This document shows positions 27,006-33,482 of a DNA stretch of 37,601 nucleotides, in pieces. The DNA comes from Caulobacter sp. 17J65-9. GTDB lineage: Bacteria; Pseudomonadota; Alphaproteobacteria; Caulobacterales; Caulobacteraceae. The notes below the pieces were generated by a model, which saw only the letters and a program-made list of their open reading frames with translations, did no database searches and had not been told where the DNA came from. The DNA lies in NCBI RefSeq assembly GCF_010975005.1, contig NZ_JAAIVC010000020.1:1-37601 (forward strand), given 5' to 3'. The position numbers and the translations under genes were made by a program. The stretch's first letter is position 1. Each line of letters starts with the position of its first letter.

Positions 27006-30000
27006 TCAGCTACCGCGGTTCTGAGCAAGCCGATCCTCCGGCGAAGGCGGTTTCGGCGGCTTGCCCTGGTCGGCGAAGCGGCGCTCGAACCAGCCGACGA
27101 TGCGGGTCTTGATGTCGTCGACGAGGGTGAACACCACCGGCACGTACAGCAGGCTGAGGAAGGTGGAGGTGATCAGGCCGCCGATCACGGCCACCGCCAT
27201 GGGCGCGCGGAACTCGACGTCGGCGCCGAGGCCCAGCGCCACCGGCAGCATGCCGGCGGCCATGGCCACGGTGGTCATCAGGATCGGCCGGGCGCGCTTG
27301 TGGGCGGCGTCCATCAGGGCGTCGTGGCGGTCCATCCCGCGCTTGCGGGCCTCCAGCGCGTACTCGACCAGCAGGATCGAGTTCTTCGCGGCGATGCCCA
27401 TCAGCATGAGGATGCCGATCAGGGCCGGCATGGACAGGGTCCGCCCGGTCAGCAGCAGCAGGCCGAAGGCCCCGCCGATGGCCAGGGGCAGGGCGGCCTG
27501 GATGGTGAAGGGGTGGGCGAAGCTGCGGAACAGCAGCACCAGGACGGCGTACATCAAGAGGATGCCGGTCGAGATGGCGAAGACGAAGCCCATGACCATC
27601 TCGTTCAGGTTCTCGACGTCGCCGGCCGGTTCTTCCTCCACGCCCGGGGGCAGGTTCTTCAGCGCCGGCAGCTGGTGCACCTTGGTGTTGGCTTCGCCCA
27701 GCGTCAGGCCCTCCAGCTCGGCCTGAATGGTGGCGGTGCGGCTTCGGTCCAGGCGGTCGATCTGGGAGGGGCCGGCCCCGAAGTGCAGGTCGGCCACCGC
27801 GCTCAGCGGCACGGCCGGTCCGGCCGAGGTCGGCACGCGCATGTTCTCCAGCGCGCCCAGGTCGTCGCGGTCGCGGTCGTTCAGACGCACGCGGATCGGC
27901 ACCTGGCGGTCGCCCAGGGTGAACTTTGGCAGCACCTGCTCGACGTCGCCGATGGTCGCGACGCGCACCGTCTGGGACAGGTCGGCGGCCGACACGCCCA
28001 GCCGCGCGGCCTGGTCGGGCTTGGGCGTGACCAGGATCTCCGGGCGGGCGAGGGCGGCGGAGTTGACCACGTTGGTCAGGCCCTGCATGGCCCGCATCTC
28101 GGTCTCCACCTTGCGCGCGGCTCGCGCCAGGGCGTCGCCGTCGTCGCTGGTCAGGGCGATGGACATGCTGGGCGTCGAGTCGGCGCCGAAGCGGATGCGC
28201 GCGCCGGGGATGTCGCGGGACTGCTCGCTCAGCTCCCGCTCGATCTGCTGCTGGGTCAGCTTGCGGTCGCCCCGGTCGACCAGGTCCATGGTGATCGAGG
28301 CGCGGCGCACGTCGGCCAGCGCGCCGCCGCCGCCTCCGCCGCCGGTCGCCGCCTGGCCCGAGCCGATCAGGGCGTAGACGGTCTCCACCTCGGGACGGGC
28401 CAGCATGCGCCGGGTCATGGTCTGCACGACCGCGTCGGTCTCCTGGAGCGTCGCGCCCGGCGGCAGCTCGACCGAGACGGTCGAATAGCCCTGGTCGCCG
28501 GCCGGGATGAATTCGCCGGGCAAGAGCGGCAGCAGGCACAGCGAACCGATGAAGACGGCGATGCCGGCGCCCATGGCGATCTTGCGGTGGCCCAGCGACC
28601 AGTGCAGCGCCTTCAGATAGCGGCCCATCCAGAACGGGTCGCGGTTGGGCTCCTCGGGATGGGCGCGCAGGAGGTAGGCGCCCATCAGCGGCGTGAGCAG
28701 TCGCGCCACCACCAGGGAGAACAGCACCGAGACGCAGGCCGCCAGCGCGAACGACTTGAAGAACTGGCCGACCACGCCGCCCATGAAGCCCACGGGCGCG
28801 AACACGGCGACGATGGTGAAGGTGGTCGCCACCACCGCCAGGCCGATCTCGTCGGCGGCCTCCAGCGCGGCCGGGTAGGGCGCTTTGCCCTCGCGCATGT
28901 GGCGGACGATGTTCTCGATCTCGACGATGGCGTCGTCGACCAGGATGCCGATGGTCAGCGACAGAGCCAGCAGGGTGACCACGTTGAAGGACTGGTTCAG
29001 CGGGGCCAGCACGGCGAAGGTCGGGATCAGCGACATGGGCATGGCCACCGCCGCGATCAGGGTGGCGCGCCAGTCCCGCAGGAACACCCAGACCACGATC
29101 ACCGCCAGCAGGGCGCCCAGGCCCAGCGCCTCCATCGAGGCGTAGTAGCTCTCCTCCACGAACTGGACGGTGGAGGTGACCTCCTCGATCGTCACCTCCT
29201 TGTGCTTGTCGTCCAGCGCCTTGACCGCGTCGCGCACCTTGCGGGCCAGCGCGACCTCGCTGCCGTCGCGGGTGCGCAGCATGGAGAAGCCGACCACCTC
29301 TTCGCCGTTGAAGCGGGCCCGGCCGCGCGCCTCGGTCCAGGCGTCCTCGACACGGCCCAGGTCGCCCAGCCGCACGCTGCGCCCGCTCGGCAGGTCGATG
29401 CGCATCTCGCGCAGCTCGTCCATGCTGCGGGCGCCGCCGAGGGTGCGCAGGGCCCGCTCCTCGCCGGCCAGCGTGGTGCGCCCGCCCGGCAGGTCGGCGT
29501 TGAAGCGCTCCAGCTGCTGGCTGACCGCGGCGGCGGTGACGCCCTGGGCGGCCAGGCGGTCGGCGTCCAGCTCGACGCGGATCTCGCGCTGGACCCCGCC
29601 CTCGCGGGTGACCTGGGCGATGCCGGGTATGGCCAGCAGGGCCTTGGACACGTCGTTGTCGACGAACCAGCTGAGCTGTTCGGGGTTCATGCCCGGCCCG
29701 CGCACGACGTAGGTGATCAGCGGCGAGCCGGTGATGTCGATGCGGGTGACGGTCGGCTCGGGCACGTCGGCCGGCAGGTCGGCGCGCACGCTGGAGACGG
29801 CGTTGCGCACGTCGTTGGTGGCGCGCTCCAGGTCGGTGCCGAGTTCGAACTCGACGGTGGTGACGCTGACCCCGTCGCCGACGGTGGAGCGGATGTGGCG
29901 CACCCCGTTCAGCCCGGTCAGGCTGTCCTCGATGATGCGGGTGACCTGGGTCTCCAGCTCGTTGGGCGCGGCGCCCGGCTGGCCGGCGGTGACCGTCACG

Positions 30001-30137
30001 GCCGGGAATTCGACGTCGGGGAAGTTGTTCACCCGCATCGTCATGAAGCCGGCGACGCCGGCGATGGTCAGGATGATGAACAGCAGCGCCGTCGGCACCG
30101 GATTGCGGATGGCCGAGGCGGAGATGTTGCGGAACAT
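27006..30137 (-). CDS. RND-family efflux pump, inner-membrane transporter
   Basis: This 1043-residue proton-driven RND transporter starts with a first helix (VPTALLFIILTIAGVAGF) and has two large porter-domain loops. The fourth helix has GILVDDAIVEIENI, containing the Asp-Asp proton relay, and a final helix bundle includes GIAAKNSILLVEYA. The pattern fits the drug/organic-compound (HAE1) branch rather than the metal branch, though the substrate is unknown. A run of seven glycines at about residues 596-602 sits in the second porter loop and is unusual. It overlaps the adaptor stop by one base (TGATG). No outer-membrane channel gene is adjacent, so it must use one encoded elsewhere. Confidence 0.93.
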   Translation of the reverse strand: MFRNISASAIRNPVPTALLFIILTIAGVAGFMTMRVNNFPDVEFPAVTVTAGQPGAAPNELETQVTRIIEDSLTGLNGVRHIRSTVGDGVSVTTVEFELGTDLERATNDVRNAVSSVRADLPADVPEPTVTRIDITGSPLITYVVRGPGMNPEQLSWFVDNDVSKALLAIPGIAQVTREGGVQREIRVELDADRLAAQGVTAAAVSQQLERFNADLPGGRTTLAGEERALRTLGGARSMDELREMRIDLPSGRSVRLGDLGRVEDAWTEARGRARFNGEEVVGFSMLRTRDGSEVALARKVRDAVKALDDKHKEVTIEEVTSTVQFVEESYYASMEALGLGALLAVIVVWVFLRDWRATLIAAVAMPMSLIPTFAVLAPLNQSFNVVTLLALSLTIGILVDDAIVEIENIVRHMREGKAPYPAALEAADEIGLAVVATTFTIVAVFAPVGFMGGVVGQFFKSFALAACVSVLFSLVVARLLTPLMGAYLLRAHPEEPNRDPFWMGRYLKALHWSLGHRKIAMGAGIAVFIGSLCLLPLLPGEFIPAGDQGYSTVSVELPPGATLQETDAVVQTMTRRMLARPEVETVYALIGSGQAATGGGGGGGALADVRRASITMDLVDRGDRKLTQQQIERELSEQSRDIPGARIRFGADSTPSMSIALTSDDGDALARAARKVETEMRAMQGLTNVVNSAALARPEILVTPKPDQAARLGVSAADLSQTVRVATIGDVEQVLPKFTLGDRQVPIRVRLNDRDRDDLGALENMRVPTSAGPAVPLSAVADLHFGAGPSQIDRLDRSRTATIQAELEGLTLGEANTKVHQLPALKNLPPGVEEEPAGDVENLNEMVMGFVFAISTGILLMYAVLVLLFRSFAHPFTIQAALPLAIGGAFGLLLLTGRTLSMPALIGILMLMGIAAKNSILLVEYALEARKRGMDRHDALMDAAHKRARPILMTTVAMAAGMLPVALGLGADVEFRAPMAVAVIGGLITSTFLSLLYVPVVFTLVDDIKTRIVGWFERRFADQGKPPKPPSPEDRLAQNRGS

Positions 30138-31234
30138 CAGGTCCTCGCCGCCGTCGGGGCGACGCCGATCCGCACCCGGTCGCCGTCGGCCAGGAAGCCC
30201 GCGCCCTGGACAGCCACGCGCTCGCCGGCCTTCAGCCCGGCGGTGATCTCGACCCGGCCTTCGGCGCGGGCGCCGGTGGTCACCGAGCGGAAGTGGGCCC
30301 GCTCGTCGGCGCCGACTACGAACACGCCGGCCTTGTCCTCGCGATAGACGACGGCCGCGAGCGGCACGGTCAGGGCCGGCTGGGCGCCCACGTCGATACG
30401 GGCGCGGGCGAACATGCCCGGGCTGAAGGCGGAGCGGGCGGGCAGGGCGACGCGAGCCAGGCCCAGCCGGGTCTGCGGGTCGACCTGCGGGGTGACGATA
30501 CGGACCGAGCCGGCCACGGTCCCGGCCTGGGCGGCGGTGACCTGGGCGGACTGGCCGGGGCGGACGAGGCCCAGGTCGGCCTCGGGCACCTCGGCGTTGA
30601 GCTCGAGCCGGCCGTCGCGCACCACGCGGAACAGCTCGGTCCCGGCGACGACGATCTGGCCCTTCACCACCGCGCGCGCGCTGACCAGGCCGGCCACCGG
30701 CGCGCGGATCACCGTCTGGTCGAGGCGCGCGGCGGTCTCGGCGCGGGAAGCGATCGCGGCGGCCACGTCGGCCGAGGCGGTGCCCTGCTCGGCGGTGCGG
30801 GAGTCCAGGTCGGCAGTGCTGAGATAGCCGCGCCGGTTCAGCTCGCGCGAGCGCTTGAGGTTGGCCTCGGCCTCGGCCAGGCGGGCGCGGGCGCTGGCCA
30901 CCGCGGCGGTCTGCTGGCGCAGCTGGGCCTGCAGCACTTCGTCGTTCAGCTTCACCAGGGTCTGGCCTTGAGAGACGTAGTCGCCCTCGTCGACGTTGAC
31001 GGCGACGGCGGTCAGGCCGCCGGTCTCGGCCGCGACGGGGATTTCGCGCCAGGGGGCCACCGTGCCGGAGGCGTCGACCGTGCGGGGCAGGGCCTCGCTG
31101 CGGACGGCTTCGGCGGTGACGGTGAGGACGGCGCGGGGCTCGGTCTTCTTCTCTTCGCCCTTGTGGCAGGCCGAAAGCGCCACGGCGATCAGGGCCGCCG
31201 TGACGCTCCAGCGAAGGGTTCGAAGACAACGCAC
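30137..31234 (-). CDS. RND efflux periplasmic adaptor, lipoprotein
   Basis: This 365-residue membrane-fusion protein begins at a GTG and has a lipoprotein signal with lipobox LSAC (Cys23). It has the biotinyl-lipoyl-like halves (AAETGGLTAVAVNVDEGDYV and APVAGLVSARAVVKGQIV), a coiled-coil hairpin between them (about residues 95-155, rich in Arg, Ala and Glu), and a beta-barrel and membrane-proximal domain. It links the inner-membrane pump to an outer-membrane channel. It precedes the pump with a one-base overlap. The 91-base upstream gap holds a 7+7 inverted repeat that could be an operator; no local TetR or MarR regulator is present. Confidence 0.92.
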   Translation of the reverse strand: MRCLRTLRWSVTAALIAVALSACHKGEEKKTEPRAVLTVTAEAVRSEALPRTVDASGTVAPWREIPVAAETGGLTAVAVNVDEGDYVSQGQTLVKLNDEVLQAQLRQQTAAVASARARLAEAEANLKRSRELNRRGYLSTADLDSRTAEQGTASADVAAAIASRAETAARLDQTVIRAPVAGLVSARAVVKGQIVVAGTELFRVVRDGRLELNAEVPEADLGLVRPGQSAQVTAAQAGTVAGSVRIVTPQVDPQTRLGLARVALPARSAFSPGMFARARIDVGAQPALTVPLAAVVYREDKAGVFVVGADERAHFRSVTTGARAEGRVEITAGLKAGERVAVQGAGFLADGDRVRIGVAPTAART

Positions 31235-31255
31235 CTGGTTTACCGTCCCGGCCCG

Positions 31256-31276
31256 GCGATCACTGAAGCTGATCGC
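31256..31276. promoter_or_regulatory. Inverted repeat upstream of the efflux operon
   Basis: GCGATCA (31256-31262) and TGATCGC (31270-31276) are perfect arms with a 7-base spacer, about 22 bases upstream of the adaptor start. The size and position suit a repressor operator. Confidence 0.4.
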
Positions 31277-31308
31277 TCAACGACGCCGAGCGGGGGCGGT
31301 TCCGGCGA

Positions 31309-31321
31309 AGGGCGGAGCCCT
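31309..31321 (-). terminator. Short hairpin after aqpZ
   Basis: AGGGC-GGA-GCCCT is a short perfect hairpin 4 bases past the aqpZ stop. It has only five pairs and no T-tract, so it is a weak terminator candidate. Confidence 0.25.
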
Positions 31322-31325
31322 CCGG

Positions 31326-32036
31326 TCAGGCGTGGTGCGCGGCGGAGGAGTCGATGCGCTCCACCTTGGACTTCACGACGGTGGTCAGCAGGCGATAGCG
31401 GAACAGCAGCGCTCCTATCCCCGCGCCCAGCGCCGGGGCGACGAAGAACAACCACAGCTGCTGCAGGGCCTGGCCGCCGACCAGCACCGCCGGACCGAAG
31501 CTGCGGGCCGGATTGACCGAGACGCCGGTCACGTGAATCCCGACAATGTGGATGACCGCGAGCGCGATGCCGATGGCCAGGCCGGCGAAGCCGGTGACGG
31601 CCCAGTCGCTGGTCGAGGCCAGGATCACGGTCACGAACAGGGCGGTCATGACCGTCTCGAACAGGAAGGCCGCGCCCAGCGGATAGCCGCCGCCGTAGTC
31701 CGGGCCCCAGCCGTTCTGGCCCAGGCCGCCCGCGGTGGTGCCGGCGATCCCGAGCAGCAGGGCCGCGCCCGCCAGCGCCCCGGTGAACTGGGCGATCCAG
31801 TAGAGGCTCATGTCGCGCGCGCTCATCCGGCCGGTCAGGAACATGGCCAGGCTGACGGCCGGGTTCACGTGACAGCCGGAGATCGGGCCGATGGTGTAGA
31901 CCATGGCCAGGAGGGCGAAGCCGAAGGCCAGGGCGATGCCGAGTTGGCCGACCTCCTCACCGCCCAGGACCGCCGCCCCGCAACCGAACAGGACGAGGAC
32001 GAGCGTTCCGATGAACTCCGCTAAAAATCGGCTCAT
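31326..32036 (-). CDS. aqpZ: Aquaporin Z family water channel
   Basis: This 236-residue inner-membrane channel of the MIP family has six hydrophobic segments and both NPA boxes: SGCHVNPAVS in the first half and GVSVNPARSFGP in the second, whose Arg belongs to the selectivity filter. The VTGVSVNPAR stretch and the His in the preceding helix (GIHVTG) match water-selective AqpZ rather than glycerol facilitators, which have an Asp after the second NPA-Arg. A GGAGG lies 8 bases before the ATG. It diverges from the MliC-like gene. It is followed by the efflux operon after 91 bases. Confidence 0.93.
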   Translation of the reverse strand: MSRFLAEFIGTLVLVLFGCGAAVLGGEEVGQLGIALAFGFALLAMVYTIGPISGCHVNPAVSLAMFLTGRMSARDMSLYWIAQFTGALAGAALLLGIAGTTAGGLGQNGWGPDYGGGYPLGAAFLFETVMTALFVTVILASTSDWAVTGFAGLAIGIALAVIHIVGIHVTGVSVNPARSFGPAVLVGGQALQQLWLFFVAPALGAGIGALLFRYRLLTTVVKSKVERIDSSAAHHA

Positions 32037-32052
32037 GAAACAGCCTCCGTCG

Positions 32053-32090
32053 AATGCGCATTGGGATTCGCGCTTTGGGAATAATGCGCA
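32053..32090. promoter_or_regulatory. Direct repeats upstream of aqpZ
   Basis: AATGCGCA occurs at 32053-32060 and again at 32083-32090, exactly 30 bases apart, with TTGGGA also repeated at 32061 and 32075. The spacing is close to three helical turns. This is a candidate activator or repressor site for aqpZ; no factor can be named. Confidence 0.25.
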
Positions 32091-32140
32091 GGGACGCGCG
32101 CCGTTCGCTCCGGAGAACCCCTGACGCCGCCTCAGGATCG

Positions 32141-32158
32141 GCCCGATAACAATCGGGC
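32141..32158. promoter_or_regulatory. Perfect hairpin in the aqpZ / MliC-like divergent region
   Basis: GCCCGAT (32141-32147) and ATCGGGC (32152-32158) flank the loop AACA. The element lies between divergent genes, so it is more likely an operator or leader structure than a terminator. Confidence 0.35.
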
Positions 32159-32206
32159 TGGCGGCTCCCCACCTCCTTGTCCTGTATGGCGTTGGTGAGC
32201 GCGTCC

Positions 32207-32584
32207 ATGCGTTGGTTGCTTACGATTGGCGTCCTGGCCGCCGCGGGCTGGTGGCTGGCGCGACTGGCTTCGGCGGTCCCTCCGGACGCCCTCGAGCCGC
32301 CCGGCGTGAGCTGGACCGTGTTCGACTGCGACGGCGACCAGCGTTTCGCCGCGCGGCTCGGCGAAGGCGGCACCGAGGTCTACTTCCCCAACGGCGAGCA
32401 TGCGGTCATTCCCGACGGCGGCAGCCGGCCCTATGCGGGCGGGACGCTGTCCGTGGACGGCCCCACGACGGTCTTCGCCAAGGGCGGGGCCCGGATCGAC
32501 TGCGAGGCCCGTTCCGCGGCCCTGGAAATCGAACTGGGGCCGCCGTCGGCCCCGGTCGCCGCGCCGCCCGACGTCGTCGGCTAG
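32207..32584 (+). CDS. Small exported protein resembling MliC-type lysozyme inhibitors
   Basis: This protein of about 125 residues has an N-terminal hydrophobic segment (MRWLLTIGVLAAAGWWLA) that would export or anchor it. The mature part has two cysteines, the first in FDCDGDQRF and the second in GGARIDCEA, with a PDGGSRPYAGG stretch and VFAKGGA before the second. Cys-Asp-Gly, Gly-x-x-Tyr and Phe-x-Lys-Gly followed by Cys is the order of features in the MliC/PliC periplasmic lysozyme-inhibitor fold, where the cysteines form a disulfide. There is no lipobox cysteine, unlike classical MliC. I chose the ATG at 32207 because GGTGAG precedes it; an ATG at 32186 is possible. The family assignment is tentative. 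Confidence 0.5.
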   Translation: MRWLLTIGVLAAAGWWLARLASAVPPDALEPPGVSWTVFDCDGDQRFAARLGEGGTEVYFPNGEHAVIPDGGSRPYAGGTLSVDGPTTVFAKGGARIDCEARSAALEIELGPPSAPVAAPPDVVG

Positions 32585-32843
32585 GCCGCGGCCTGCCGGG
32601 CCCCGAGCGTCTTGGCGCCGGGCGTCTAGGGCGAACTTCCAGCCTGCGTCAGGAGGACACCCGATGCCCGGGGCTCCCGCGATGTGGTCTCGTCGATCGT
32701 GGCGGTCGTCTTTGGCGACGACGCCATTGGTTGCAGTCGGCGGGCGAGGGCTGAACGTGTTCGAGAAGACCCCACGGCGTGAACAGCAGCCAAATCGGCT
32801 CTCGGCTGGTTTCTCTCACGAGGCCGAACCGAGGTCCCCTTTG
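32585..32843 (+). other. Long leader region before the NarL-type regulator
   Basis: These 259 bases hold no gene I accept. A strong AGGAGG at 32651-32656 precedes an ATG at 32664 that is in frame with the regulator and would add 60 residues. The codons there end in A or T far more often than in neighbouring genes, and the residues match no receiver sequence, so I read it as untranslated leader or a relic. Confidence 0.4.
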
Positions 32844-33482
32844 ATGACGCGCATTCTCATCGCCGATGATCACGAGGTCGTCCGGCGCGGCGTGCGCGCG
32901 GTGCTGGAGGCGCGCCCCGGCTACGAGATCGTGGCGGAGGCCTGCGACGGCGGCGTGGCGGTCGACGAGGCGATCGACAAGAAGCCCGACGTCGCCATCC
33001 TGGACTTCTCGCTGCCGGTGCTGAACGGCCTGGACGCCACGCGCAAGATCCGCTCCGGCTCGCCGCACACCGAGATCCTGATCTTCACCATGCACGACAG
33101 CGAGACCATCATCCGCGACGTGCTGCAGGCGGGCGCGCGCGGCTACCTGCTGAAGAGCGACGCCGACACCCAGCTGGTCTCGGCCGTCCAGGCCCTGGCC
33201 CGCCACCGGCCGTTCTTCTCCTGGCGGGTGTCCGAGGCGCTGCTGGAGGACTTCCTCGAGCGCTCCGAGCATCACAATCCGACCGGGTCGCTGACCCCGC
33301 GCGAGCGCGAGGTCGTGCAGCTGATCGCCGAGGGCAACAGCAACAAGCAGATCGGCCGGCTGCTGAACGTCAGCGTCAAGACGGTGGAGACCCACCGGGC
33401 CTCGGCCATGCGCAAGCTGGGCGTGTCGTCGACGGCCGACCTGGTGCGCTACGCCGTGCGCAACCACCTGGTCATTCCGTGA
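32844..33482 (+). CDS. NarL/FixJ-type response regulator with LuxR helix-turn-helix
   Basis: This 212-residue regulator has a receiver with Asp8/Asp9 in IADDHEVV, phosphoacceptor Asp54 in AILDFSLP, Thr82 in IFTMHD and Lys104 in YLLKSD. A LuxR-type DNA-binding domain follows from about residue 150 (LTPREREVVQLIAEG, then NKQIGRLLNVSVKTVETHR). Phosphorylation should promote dimerisation and DNA binding. I chose the ATG at 32844 because the receiver begins there, as in homologues. The adjacent HisKA_3 kinase, the class that normally partners NarL-type regulators, is on the opposite strand and its 3' end overlaps this gene by 11 bases. Confidence 0.93.
   Translation: MTRILIADDHEVVRRGVRAVLEARPGYEIVAEACDGGVAVDEAIDKKPDVAILDFSLPVLNGLDATRKIRSGSPHTEILIFTMHDSETIIRDVLQAGARGYLLKSDADTQLVSAVQALARHRPFFSWRVSEALLEDFLERSEHHNPTGSLTPREREVVQLIAEGNSNKQIGRLLNVSVKTVETHRASAMRKLGVSSTADLVRYAVRNHLVIP

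Noticed and set aside
26961-30347. A long plus-strand open frame across zwf and the RND pump
   Set aside because: It is antisense to two well-recognised genes; its composition is that of a codon-bias shadow.
32078-32105. A stress-sigma promoter GGAAT...CGTT upstream of the MliC-like gene
   Set aside because: The -35 is imperfect and the spacer is 19 bases, outside the usual range.
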